DNA from: an uncultured Draconibacterium sp.
GTDB lineage: Bacteria > Bacteroidota > Bacteroidia > Bacteroidales > Prolixibacteraceae
Length of the DNA stretch: 64,000 nucleotides
NCBI RefSeq assembly: GCF_963676815.1
Contig: NZ_OY781365.1
Span: 620,001 to 684,000 of the forward strand
Direction: 5' to 3'
The position numbers and the translations under genes were made by a program. The notes under the pieces were generated by a model. That model saw only the letters and a list, made by a program, of their open reading frames with translations, was not told the DNA's origin and made no database searches. Numbering within the stretch: position 1 is the stretch's first letter; each line of letters opens with the position of its first letter. Positions 32,386 to 41,564 of this stretch are shown piece after piece.

Positions 32386-35300
32386 TTACAAACCAAGTTG
32401 AACACCAAACATAACCTGACGTGGTGTAGGCCATGCTCCCATATCCATACCCATATAAGTACCTGAAGCATTTACTTCAGGATCCAGTCCGCTGTATCCA
32501 GTAATAGTAAATAAGTTAGACACTTGTCCGTATAGTCTTAAGCTTTTAATTCCTGCTCTGTCAAGCAATGATTTAGGAACAGTATAACCCAGACGTAAGT
32601 TTTTAAGACGCAAGTATGATGCATCTTCGATAAATGCTGTAGAAGGCTCTTGTGAAATATCGCTTAAGTCAAGTTTTGGCAATTCTGCTTTTGAGTTGTC
32701 ATCCAAATAAGGACTTCCCCAAGTATTGTACAATGCATCTTTACTTAAACCACCGTTAAACTGACCGTAGTCAATCCAGCGAGTTACATAATTCACCATT
32801 TCGTTACCTAAGCTACCGTAGAAGAACATAGTTAAATCGAAGTTTTTATAACCTAAATTAATGTTCAATCCACCAACTAAATCAGGGTGAGGACTTCCGA
32901 TGAAAGTTCTGTCGTCTGCAGTGATAGTTCCATCACCGTTAACGTCTCTGTACTTAAAGTGTCCTGGCTGATTGTAATCGGTATCTCCGTAAGGTGCATG
33001 TGCATCAGCTTCTGCCTGAGTTTGGAAAATTCCGTCTACGATATATCCGTAGAATTCAGGGAAAGCAGTTCCGGCAGCAAAACGAGTATAAACTTTTTGA
33101 CGTTCAGTTGCAGCATCTACATAACGATCAGGATCTCCTGAAAGTTTAAGAATCTCATTTTTGTAGTGCGACAAGTTCATACTGATGTTATAAGTTAAGT
33201 CTCCGCCAACAGCAGTATTGTTATAAGATAATTCCAGATCGATACCTTTGTTTTCCATTTCACCAACGTTTACGTATGGTGCAGTTGCAATACCCATTAC
33301 CTGAGGAATAGGCTCGCGGAATAACATATCTTCGGTGTTACGTTTCCAAAGGTCGATAGCAACAGCCAAGTGGTTGTCTAACATGTTTGCATCAATACCA
33401 ATGTTAATGGTTTTGGTAGTTTCCCATGTTACATCTTCACTACCTAATGTTGCAGGCTTAAATCCTGATACAGCACTGGTATTTGATCCGTCAATTGCAT
33501 AAGAAGCTTTGTATGGATCGGTTGAATAAGTTGAGTACGAGTTGTAGTTACCAATACGGTCGTTACCAGACATACCCCAACCTAAACGAAGTTTTAACAT
33601 ATCTAACCAACTGCGAGATCCTTGCATGAAACTTTCTTCTGAGATTGCCCAGGCAGCAGATGCAGCAGGGAACACAGCATATTTGTTTTCATCACTGAAT
33701 CGTGAAGAACCATCGCGACGTACTGTACCTTCTAAGTAATATTTACCCATGTAGTTGTAGTTCGCACGACCAAAAACAGAGAACAATGACCATTCTGATG
33801 CATTACCGCTGTTTTCTTTGTTACTTTCACCTGAATCTAACTGCATGTAGTTAGGATCTTCAGAGAAATAAACGCGACGACTTGCATTCAACGACTGATA
33901 AGTATTTTCAACAGCCTCAGTACCAACCAATACATTCAATTTATGAACTTCGTTGAAAGTTTTGTTGTAGTTTAATGTATTCGACCAGTTCCACTGCAAA
34001 CTGTAGTTTGAGTCAGCATTTACACCGTTAACGGTATTTGGCTCTGAACGTTCGTAAGTTGGAAGAACATAACCTTTGTAGTTCCACTGTCCCCAGTTAG
34101 TACCAAATAAAGTTTTGGCAGTAAGACCTTCGGCCAGAGTAACTTCAGCAAATGCATTACCTAAAATTCGCATCCATTTACCGTTGTTGTTACGAGCATC
34201 CCAAAGGATTTGTACCGGGTTGGCAGCATTACCCATTTCAGAAGCTTTAGATCCGGCAAATTCTTCGCCACTAATATCGTAAACAGGAATAATTGGTTGT
34301 GAACGATAAGCGTGAGATACAGCTGTACCTTCACCGTTATCACCAAATTCACCATTTTCGTCGATGTATACAACTTGTAATGACTCACCAACTTTTAACC
34401 AGTCGTTAAATTTGGCATCCGAGTTCATACGCATTGTGTAACGTTTAAATTCAGTCCATTTCAAAATACCTTCTTCATCCAGATAGTTGGCTGAGAATGC
34501 ATAAGTAGAATTTCTACCACCACCGCTGATAGAAAGGTCGTACTCTTGAATAATACCGGTTTGGTAAATCTCGTCGTACCAGTCAGTACCTTCTTTGTTA
34601 GCTTTAAAAATTACGTTGCTAGGATAACTGTAAGTTGATTCATCAACCTCGCCAGACATTGCACCCGCAGGCAAAATGTAATCAGGAATTACAGGAGATG
34701 CTCCCGATCCGTATTGCGCGTGATTTGGCGCAACACCCTGGTTATCTGCTGTTAACCAAACTGCCTCGGCATACTCGCGAGTATTCAAAAGATCATACTG
34801 GTTTGTAGCTTTTGTTACACCTGTACGTACTGAGAAATTGATACTTGGCTGCTGGTTTGCACGTCCGCGTTTGGTAGTAATAATTACAACACCGTTTGCA
34901 CCACGTGTTCCGTAAATAGCTGCAGAAGAAGCATCTTTCAATACAGAAATACTTTCAATATCTCCAGGAGGGATATTGTTACCTGGGCCTGCAGGTACAC
35001 CATCAATGATGTACAAAGGATCAGGATCGTTGATGGTTCCTACCCCGCGAATACGGATGGTAGCATCAGCACCCGGACGATTTGCAGAAGTAACAGTTAC
35101 ACCGGCAACTTGTCCCTGAAGACGACTTGCAACACTTGTTTCTGATGTAGTTTCAAGCTTTTCAGCCGAAACAGAAGAAACAGCACCTGTTAATTCTTCT
35201 TTCATTTGAGTACCGTAACCAACAACAACAACCTCATCAACACCGATAACATCGGCTTTCATAACTACGTTAATTGTCGATTGCCCGGCAATCTCAACTT

Positions 35301-35559
35301 CTTGTGTTAACATACCGATGTAAGAGAAAGTCAATTTCTCTGCACCCTCAGGTATTGTTAACGTGTAATTACCATCAATGTCGGTGATTGTTCCCTGAGT
35401 AGTTCCTTCAATCACAATCGACACACCAGGTATTCCTACGCCATCTTCACCGGTAACCGTACCGGTAACAGCTGTTTGCGCATAAGAACCTAGAGAAAAT
35501 GCCATGAATATGGACATCATAAGCAAGGTTAAAAAACCTTTTAAAGGATTTTTTTCCAT
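32386..35559 (-). CDS. SusC/RagA TonB-linked outer-membrane transporter
   Basis: A 1057-residue TonB-dependent transporter with signal peptide ending GSYAQ (about residue 28). Domains in order: carboxypeptidase-like regulatory fold (about 30-110, VTGEDGVGIPGVSIVIEGT), the signature DEVVVVGYGTQ, plug (RLQGQVAGVTV..., IRIRGVGTINDPDPLYIIDGV), and a 22-strand barrel ending in WPTPRQVMFGVQLGL. It imports oligosaccharide delivered by SusD. First gene of the locus, with a long AT-rich leader upstream. No sigma/anti-sigma or hybrid two-component regulator adjoins it. Confidence 0.95.
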   Translation of the reverse strand: MEKNPLKGFLTLLMMSIFMAFSLGSYAQTAVTGTVTGEDGVGIPGVSIVIEGTTQGTITDIDGNYTLTIPEGAEKLTFSYIGMLTQEVEIAGQSTINVVMKADVIGVDEVVVVGYGTQMKEELTGAVSSVSAEKLETTSETSVASRLQGQVAGVTVTSANRPGADATIRIRGVGTINDPDPLYIIDGVPAGPGNNIPPGDIESISVLKDASSAAIYGTRGANGVVIITTKRGRANQQPSINFSVRTGVTKATNQYDLLNTREYAEAVWLTADNQGVAPNHAQYGSGASPVIPDYILPAGAMSGEVDESTYSYPSNVIFKANKEGTDWYDEIYQTGIIQEYDLSISGGGRNSTYAFSANYLDEEGILKWTEFKRYTMRMNSDAKFNDWLKVGESLQVVYIDENGEFGDNGEGTAVSHAYRSQPIIPVYDISGEEFAGSKASEMGNAANPVQILWDARNNNGKWMRILGNAFAEVTLAEGLTAKTLFGTNWGQWNYKGYVLPTYERSEPNTVNGVNADSNYSLQWNWSNTLNYNKTFNEVHKLNVLVGTEAVENTYQSLNASRRVYFSEDPNYMQLDSGESNKENSGNASEWSLFSVFGRANYNYMGKYYLEGTVRRDGSSRFSDENKYAVFPAASAAWAISEESFMQGSRSWLDMLKLRLGWGMSGNDRIGNYNSYSTYSTDPYKASYAIDGSNTSAVSGFKPATLGSEDVTWETTKTINIGIDANMLDNHLAVAIDLWKRNTEDMLFREPIPQVMGIATAPYVNVGEMENKGIDLELSYNNTAVGGDLTYNISMNLSHYKNEILKLSGDPDRYVDAATERQKVYTRFAAGTAFPEFYGYIVDGIFQTQAEADAHAPYGDTDYNQPGHFKYRDVNGDGTITADDRTFIGSPHPDLVGGLNINLGYKNFDLTMFFYGSLGNEMVNYVTRWIDYGQFNGGLSKDALYNTWGSPYLDDNSKAELPKLDLSDISQEPSTAFIEDASYLRLKNLRLGYTVPKSLLDRAGIKSLRLYGQVSNLFTITGYSGLDPEVNASGTYMGMDMGAWPTPRQVMFGVQLGL

Positions 35560-36057
35560 AGATTTTAAGTTTTGGTATTAATAAATAGAAATTTGAATAA
35601 AAAATATTCGAAATAGAGTTATAATGAATTTACAACCCTTTATGATGATCTATACGGTCCATCCATAGTTTAATTAGTTAGTTAGTAAAATATAATCTTC
35701 GTTAGTTTTAGTTTTAATCAAAAATACTAGTCAGATACTCTTGATTCGGTTGCTAAAATATGTTTTTCATTTAAACATTGAATATGTATGACATGTGTTA
35801 AATAACATACAATTGTAAATTGAACAATAACTCCGGCTCATAAGGAAACCGCTAGATTACTATAAATTAAACGAATAGAAAATATTATGTATTACTTTTT
35901 GTTTAAAATGTGTACCTATTACTGTCAGAAATTACGCAAAAGTGCCTAAAAAGTAATTTCAACTAACCATTATGCCTGTAAAAGAAGATTAGTACATTGT
36001 GGCTGAATTAAACCAATGCAGATGATCTGTAATAATTAATTGAATAACTTTGGAAGT
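35560..36057. promoter_or_regulatory. AT-rich divergent region upstream of susC
   Basis: About 500 bases without a gene between divergent susC and the membrane protein gene. On the minus strand TATTTTTG (35719-35726 on the plus strand as CAAAAATA) fits TAnnTTTG and would give a roughly 150-base leader for susC. I see no strong palindromic operator. Confidence 0.35.
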
Positions 36058-36936
36058 ATGAAAAAAGTATTTTATTGGCTATTGGCTATTGTTATCACCC
36101 TGGCGGCAGTAATTTACCAACGTAAAACCGGACCAACCTACGACAAAAAGATGTCGATAGAAGTTAATAATACCAATTACGAAGTTAAATTAGTACGCAG
36201 TATTGAGATTGGGAGCAATACAGAAGTTAAGCTTGGCATAGACGATAAAACAATTCAGGCCCGTTTGTTTTACAAACAATACCCATCTACCGATGACTAT
36301 AAAAGCGTTGACTTTGTATACAAAGAAAAGCCTGTTGATTCGTACCTCATGAACCAGGTTTTTAAAATTACCGAAGAAACAGGCTGGTTTGCTCCTGTTC
36401 CTGAGCAACCGGCAGCGGGTAAAATTCAATACTATTTTCAAATTACCGATAAACAAGGAACCACGTCGTACCTTAAAGATACACCGGTTGTTATCCGTTT
36501 TAAAGGAGCCGTTCCATCATCAATACTGGCGCCACATATCTTTTTTATGTTTTTTGCTATGCTATTGGGGAACCTGGCAGGAATTATGGCAGTTTTCGGG
36601 CATAATCGTTTTAAGTTTTATACCACCATTACCCTTTTTACCTTGCTTGTTGGAGGAATGATTTTAGGACCAATGGTTCAGCTTCATGCATTTGGAGAAG
36701 CCTGGGCCGGAGTACCTTTTGCCTGGGATTTAACGGACAATAAAACATTGGTGGCATTTATTTTCTGGATACTGGCCTTTGTAATGAATCGAAAAAAAGA
36801 ACGCCCTGTATATACGATTGTTGCGTCAATAGTTATGTTGATTGTTTATTCCATCCCTCATAGCATGTATGGTTCGCAACTCGATCCGGAAACGGGCGAA
36901 ATTATACAGGGTTGGATTCAACTACTAATCTTCTGA
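36058..36936 (+). CDS. Conserved membrane protein of unknown function
   Basis: A 292-residue protein from the ATG at 36058. It starts with one hydrophobic anchor (VFYWLLAIVITLAAVIY), then an extracytoplasmic beta-rich domain of about 130 residues (containing FYKQYPSTDDYKSVDF and IQYYFQITDKQGTTSYLKDT), then four to five membrane helices (about 165-290) ending in SMYGSQLDPETGEIIQGWIQ. I do not recognise a named family. The layout resembles membrane proteins with a periplasmic sensing or substrate domain. It sits between the SusC locus and a GH92 gene but has no proven link to glycan use. Confidence 0.7.
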   Translation: MKKVFYWLLAIVITLAAVIYQRKTGPTYDKKMSIEVNNTNYEVKLVRSIEIGSNTEVKLGIDDKTIQARLFYKQYPSTDDYKSVDFVYKEKPVDSYLMNQVFKITEETGWFAPVPEQPAAGKIQYYFQITDKQGTTSYLKDTPVVIRFKGAVPSSILAPHIFFMFFAMLLGNLAGIMAVFGHNRFKFYTTITLFTLLVGGMILGPMVQLHAFGEAWAGVPFAWDLTDNKTLVAFIFWILAFVMNRKKERPVYTIVASIVMLIVYSIPHSMYGSQLDPETGEIIQGWIQLLIF

Positions 36937-37010
36937 TTTTTTACTTTAAATAATGATCAGAATTTTCCGAAAATTTTAATTTTGGCATTCCAAAACAAAA
37001 TCGAACCAGT

Positions 37011-39242
37011 ATGAAGAACTTGTATCTGCTTGTACTAGTACTCTTATTCTCCTGCACACAAAAAAGTGAAAAGAATTACCTCAGTTATGTCGATCCACTT
37101 ATTGGAACCGGGCCAGCCTCAACAATAGCGGCTCAGCAACACCCCGGCGACCATGTAAGTAACGGGCAAACTATTCCGGCAGTTACGGCACCATTTGGGA
37201 TGACACAATGGACACCACAAATTTACGATAACGAACAAAAATGTATTGCTCCTTTCTATACTGGGCAAACCATGATACAAGGTTTTAGAGCTAGCCACTG
37301 GCTTAGCGGATCGTGTACTCAGGATTATGGTTCCTTCACCATCTTCCCCACTCAACTTGGCAGCAATTTCAGCTTCCAGCCGGTGCAACGGCAAACTATG
37401 ACTTTAATGAAAACCGAGAATCTTTCGCCGGCTTATGCAAGCTTTTTATTTCCGGCAAAAACGATAATGACAGAAATTACAAGCACAAAACGTTGTGGCT
37501 TTTTTCGATTCTCGTGGTTAGACGAAAAAAATCCGACCATAATGTTCGATATTAACAGCGACCAAGGAAAGGGGTATATAAATATTGATCTTGAAAAACA
37601 GGAAGTTTATGGTTACAATCCGGCTTACCGCATCTATTCGGGGCAAGATGAACCGGCAGGTATTTCGGGCTATTTCGTTGCTAAATTTGATCATGAGATT
37701 GTGAAATATGGCACATGGGGCGATTTTGAATATGAGCATGGCACTACCGAACGTAAAGATCAGAAAAAGATTGGAGCATACGTAACATTCAATTTGGAAG
37801 GAGACACGCCCGTAAAACTTAAAGTTGGCACCTCATTTACCAGTATTGAAAATGCGCGCAAAAACCTGGAGGCAGAAATTGCCGACTGGGATTTTGAAGG
37901 CACAACACAAAAAATGAAAGACACCTGGAACGATTACCTTGGACGCATCGACGTGGAATCGGAAAATGAGGAGGAACTCACTAAGTTTTATACCGCTATA
38001 TATCATGCATTATTTCATCCACGGTTAATGAACGATGTAAATGGCGATTATCCGGCTTTCTCGAAACAATACGAAACTAAAAATAACGGTGATTTTGATT
38101 ATTATGGCGACTTCTCGAACTGGGATATTTTCAGGGCGCAAATGCCACTGTTGAGCCTCATTGCGCCAAAAGAATATAACGACATGGTAAAATCGCTGTT
38201 AGTAATGGCCGAAGATGGTGGCTGGCTGCCAATTTTCCCGATGTGGAACAATTATACCTCGGCAATGATTGGCGACCACAGTACATCGATACTTTGTGAT
38301 GCTGCCATGAAAGGCTTCGATTTTGACATGGGAAAGGCCTACAAATACATGCGACAGAATGCTTATGAACTACCTGGAGAAGAAGCTTATAAAGACGGGA
38401 AAGGCCGCCGTGCATTAACATCATATATCGAGTTTGGATATGTTCCGCTTGACGATATTGTAGCTGACGCTTTTCATACCAACGAGCAGGTTTCGCGCAC
38501 CATGGAATATGCTTACAACGACTGGTGCGTTGCACAAGTAGCTCAGAAATTAGGAAAAACAGACGATTATAATGATCTGATCACCCGTAGTTATAACTAC
38601 TCAAATGTTTTTGATGAAAGCCGGGGTTGGGTAAATGGCAAATTTGCAGACGGAAGCTTTTATGAAGATTTTAATGCAAATGCCGAACAGTTCTTTATAA
38701 CTGAAGGCACACCAAAACATTACACATGGTTTGTACCACACGATGTTGAAGGATTAATTGGATTGATGGGAGGAGAAAACACCTTCAGCGAAAAACTGAA
38801 TAAACTAATTGATGACAAACTTTACTGGCACGGCAACGAACCAAGTCATCATATTCCTTTTCTTTTTAATTATACCAACCAGTGGGATAAAACTCAAAAA
38901 ACAGTAAAATATATCCTGCGCACGGAATATGGTTTAAACCGCGGCGGACTTTCAGGAAACGACGATGCCGGGCAACTTTCGGCATGGTATGTTTTTGGTG
39001 CGATGGGATTTTACCCAATGTGCCCGGGAAGTAACGAATATCAACTTTCGTCGCCAATATTTAAGGAGGTAACACTTAATTTGGATAAGACGTATTACCC
39101 GGGTGGCAAGTTTGTTTTAAAAGCCGACGGAGCAACGTCTTCAAACGTTTTCACTTCCGTTAAATTAAACGGTAAAGAAAGTGTTACGAAAATAAATCAC
39201 GAGGATTTGCAAAAAGGGGGAACACTGAAGTTTTTAAAATAA
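37011..39242 (+). CDS. GH92 family alpha-mannosidase lipoprotein
   Basis: A 743-residue exo-acting alpha-mannosidase of family GH92, calcium-dependent. Lipobox LLFSC puts Cys at about 15. The N-terminal beta-sandwich contains YVDPLIGTGP, HPGDHVSNGQTIPAVTAPFGMTQWTPQ and FRASHWLSGSCTQDYG; the alpha-helical catalytic part has NWDIFRAQMPLLSLIAP, GNEPSHHIPFLFNY and LSGNDDAGQLSAWYVFGAMG. GH92 enzymes trim alpha-1,2/1,3/1,4/1,6-mannose from N-glycans or fungal mannan, so the neighbouring SusC/SusD locus may import mannose-containing glycans. The C-terminus is short and intact. Confidence 0.94.
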   Translation: MKNLYLLVLVLLFSCTQKSEKNYLSYVDPLIGTGPASTIAAQQHPGDHVSNGQTIPAVTAPFGMTQWTPQIYDNEQKCIAPFYTGQTMIQGFRASHWLSGSCTQDYGSFTIFPTQLGSNFSFQPVQRQTMTLMKTENLSPAYASFLFPAKTIMTEITSTKRCGFFRFSWLDEKNPTIMFDINSDQGKGYINIDLEKQEVYGYNPAYRIYSGQDEPAGISGYFVAKFDHEIVKYGTWGDFEYEHGTTERKDQKKIGAYVTFNLEGDTPVKLKVGTSFTSIENARKNLEAEIADWDFEGTTQKMKDTWNDYLGRIDVESENEEELTKFYTAIYHALFHPRLMNDVNGDYPAFSKQYETKNNGDFDYYGDFSNWDIFRAQMPLLSLIAPKEYNDMVKSLLVMAEDGGWLPIFPMWNNYTSAMIGDHSTSILCDAAMKGFDFDMGKAYKYMRQNAYELPGEEAYKDGKGRRALTSYIEFGYVPLDDIVADAFHTNEQVSRTMEYAYNDWCVAQVAQKLGKTDDYNDLITRSYNYSNVFDESRGWVNGKFADGSFYEDFNANAEQFFITEGTPKHYTWFVPHDVEGLIGLMGGENTFSEKLNKLIDDKLYWHGNEPSHHIPFLFNYTNQWDKTQKTVKYILRTEYGLNRGGLSGNDDAGQLSAWYVFGAMGFYPMCPGSNEYQLSSPIFKEVTLNLDKTYYPGGKFVLKADGATSSNVFTSVKLNGKESVTKINHEDLQKGGTLKFLK

Positions 39243-39269
39243 AATTATTCTGCAGGAACCAAATCAAAT

Positions 39270-39366
39270 TGTCATTTCGACGAAGAATGAGGAGAATTGA
39301 AAATCAGCGCAGCTAAATCTCTCGCTTATGTACAGATTCCTCAATCGTCCTTTCTTCGAAATGACA
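39270..39366. repeat. REP/MITE-like imperfect palindromic element
   Basis: The 97-base element begins TGTCATTTCGA and ends TCGAAATGACA, exact complements, with further partial pairing inside (CGAAGAATGAGGA near the left end, TCCTTTCTTCG near the right). Such TGTCATTTCGA-type repeats occur in the intergenic space of many Bacteroidota. It lies between converging genes. No transposase is near; if mobile it would be moved in trans. Confidence 0.7.
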
Positions 39367-39377
39367 AATAACCTCCA

Positions 39378-40640
39378 TTACATTTTCTGAATTGGCGAAG
39401 AAAATTTTTCAGTTTCATCTGTAATATATTCACGAAAACCATCTTCCGTTTTCCATTGGTCGTTATCCAGGCCCCAAACCGAAAAGAAATAATGGTTGGA
39501 AGGTTGGGCATCTTTACATTTTTGTCCGATGTAATATGTTTCTGAAATGATGTTGCTAAAACCTTTTTCAGGAACAGTTTTAAAACCCTTTTCGAACCAG
39601 TTAATATCGCTGGTTCTTCCTATTTTACCAGCCTCTGACAGAGGTACAATTACCGCCATTCCCAACTCATCGTTGTTCAACGATTGCACACCGTGCGTGC
39701 CGATACAGGTAAAATCAGCCGCCTCAAACTGGAACGGTTCCTTTTTCAATTGCGAGGTAACAATTCCGGTTACAATCTGATCACCTTCGGAACATCCGTA
39801 AAACGTTACATCCGACTCAAACCAATATTTACCGGGATAAATGGTAATACGTTCCACGGCTTCCATTTCTTCTCCATCAACATGCCATCCTGAATATTTC
39901 AAATCAAAAACCGAACGAATCGGGCCTTCTACAATTTTTTGGTATTCATACACATCTGTCGATCCCAGCCGATAGAGCGAATCGTTTCTCATCAATGCAA
40001 TTCCACCCGATCCCAGCGAACTGCCACAATGCAAAACGTCCATTCCCCAATCGTTCAAAACATGATAATCAGGAATAGCGGGCGTATGCACATCGTCGGC
40101 CACCATAACCGGTTTAGTTTTTCCGAACAGGTCTTTTACATTTCGGCAATCAAAATAAACCCTGAACGCGATCTTGTCATTTTCCCAGGTTACGCCTTCT
40201 CCCTGGGCAATAATTTTAAAAGGCTCGCTAACCGGAACAGCTTTGTAATTATCCACCTCTTTATACGATCCGTCTTCCTGATGAATTCCCAGGCGCAAAT
40301 TTGTACGTTTTTTAAACGTCGGATAATCCGCTTCTGCAATCAGTTCTATTGTCGCTTCAATGGTTTCATTGCCTTTCATATCAATCAACAAAATAACTTC
40401 GTCCCATATTCCGTCGCCGTCTAAATCATCAACCTGGCTTGGAATCGTTTTATCGCCGGTTTTAAAAACAGGTAACTTGCCCTCTTCCAAAGCAATTTTT
40501 GCTGCAATTTCTTCGCGTGAAAACACAATCACTTCATCGGCTCGTTCTTCTGCCAACGGGTTTTTTAACGTAATTGAAGGTTGCTGCGTACACGAGGCAA
40601 ACAGTATCAGAAACAATATAAATGGAACAATTTTCTTCAT
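39378..40640 (-). CDS. DUF4861 family lipoprotein
   Basis: A 420-residue lipoprotein (lipobox LFASC, Cys about 17) of the DUF4861 family, commonly found in pectin, alginate or glycosaminoglycan loci of Bacteroidota beside KduI and KduD. Seen: VFSREEIAAKI, SQVDDLDGDGIWDEVILLID (a beta-rich N-domain), WGMDVLHCGSSLGSGGIAL, and the all-beta core with ERITIYPGKYWFESDVTFYG. Function unknown; a role on uronate-containing glycans is inferred from context. A T-run terminator with an interrupted stem lies between kduD and this gene. Confidence 0.82.
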   Translation of the reverse strand: MKKIVPFILFLILFASCTQQPSITLKNPLAEERADEVIVFSREEIAAKIALEEGKLPVFKTGDKTIPSQVDDLDGDGIWDEVILLIDMKGNETIEATIELIAEADYPTFKKRTNLRLGIHQEDGSYKEVDNYKAVPVSEPFKIIAQGEGVTWENDKIAFRVYFDCRNVKDLFGKTKPVMVADDVHTPAIPDYHVLNDWGMDVLHCGSSLGSGGIALMRNDSLYRLGSTDVYEYQKIVEGPIRSVFDLKYSGWHVDGEEMEAVERITIYPGKYWFESDVTFYGCSEGDQIVTGIVTSQLKKEPFQFEAADFTCIGTHGVQSLNNDELGMAVIVPLSEAGKIGRTSDINWFEKGFKTVPEKGFSNIISETYYIGQKCKDAQPSNHYFFSVWGLDNDQWKTEDGFREYITDETEKFSSPIQKM

Positions 40641-40668
40641 GGTTGATTTAGATTTATGGAATAAAAAA

Positions 40669-40717
40669 AGTGTATCAGAAACAAGCTACGAGTCCGCAAT
40701 TTTGTTTCCAATACACT
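40669..40717 (-). terminator. Terminator with two-part stem between kduD and the DUF4861 gene
   Basis: AGTGTAT (40669-40675) pairs with ATACACT (40711-40717); after a two-base internal bulge on each side, GAAACAA (40678-40684) pairs with TTGTTTC (40702-40708). The minus strand continues into TTTTTTTATT. It would reduce transcription of the DUF4861 gene compared with kduD/kduI. Confidence 0.7.
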
Positions 40718-40730
40718 CTTCTCAGATTAA

Positions 40731-41528
40731 TTAAATATCGTTTTCGCCTTTTACGTAACCAAAGTTGGCTAAAATACCACCATCGACATATAGCACTTGC
40801 CCGTTTACAAAATCGGCTGCTTTCGATGCCAGAAACAAAGCGGCATTTCCAATATCTTCAGGTTCGCCCCAACGGTTAGCCGGAGTGCGTGTCATCACCA
40901 AATCATTAAACGGATGAGCTCCCTCGCGGATCGGCGCGGTTTGTGGCGTGGCAATATATCCCGGACCAATTCCATTGATTTGTACATTGTATTTTGCCCA
41001 CTCGCAGCACATATTTGCCGTTAACAGTTTTAAACCGCCCTTTGCCGAAGCATAAGCCGACACCGAATTACGACCGTAAACGCTCATCATCGAACACATA
41101 TTTATAATTTTTCCCGAGCGGTTTTCAATCATTTTTGGTGCCACACGTTTAGCCACTATAAAAGGAGCAACCAAATCAATATCAATTACTTCCTTAAAGT
41201 CATCAACTTTTAAATCGAGGATCGGAATACGTTTGATAATTCCTGCGTTATTTACAAGAATATCAACCGGTCCAACTTCCTTTTCAATTGTCGAAATCCC
41301 TTTGTCAACAGCTACCTCGTCGGTAACGTCGAAATTAATGGTGTAAACATCTACACCCGATTTTGCATATTCCTTTTTACATTCGGATAATTTATCGTTA
41401 GAGCGACCATTAACACAAACTTTAGCACCTGCCTGTGCCAGCGTTACTCCAACGGCCAGTCCAATACCGTGGGTTCCGCCGGTAATCAGCGCTACTTTTC
41501 CGCTTAGATCGAATAATTCCTGTATCAT
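40731..41528 (-). CDS. kduD: 2-dehydro-3-deoxy-D-gluconate 5-dehydrogenase (SDR family)
   Basis: A 265-residue short-chain dehydrogenase. Seen: cofactor motif TGGTHGIG at about 17-24, NNAGI, catalytic Ser in MCSMMSVYG and YASAK, and PGYIATPQT. KduD converts the KduI product (2,5-diketo-3-deoxygluconate) with NADH to 2-keto-3-deoxygluconate, feeding the Entner-Doudoroff kinase and aldolase. It lies 36 bases downstream of kduI and in the same transcript. No kdgK or kdgA is in the window. Confidence 0.92.
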   Translation of the reverse strand: MIQELFDLSGKVALITGGTHGIGLAVGVTLAQAGAKVCVNGRSNDKLSECKKEYAKSGVDVYTINFDVTDEVAVDKGISTIEKEVGPVDILVNNAGIIKRIPILDLKVDDFKEVIDIDLVAPFIVAKRVAPKMIENRSGKIINMCSMMSVYGRNSVSAYASAKGGLKLLTANMCCEWAKYNVQINGIGPGYIATPQTAPIREGAHPFNDLVMTRTPANRWGEPEDIGNAALFLASKAADFVNGQVLYVDGGILANFGYVKGENDI

Positions 41529-41564
41529 TTTCAGTTAATTTTTGTTGATTGATTTTGAAGTATT

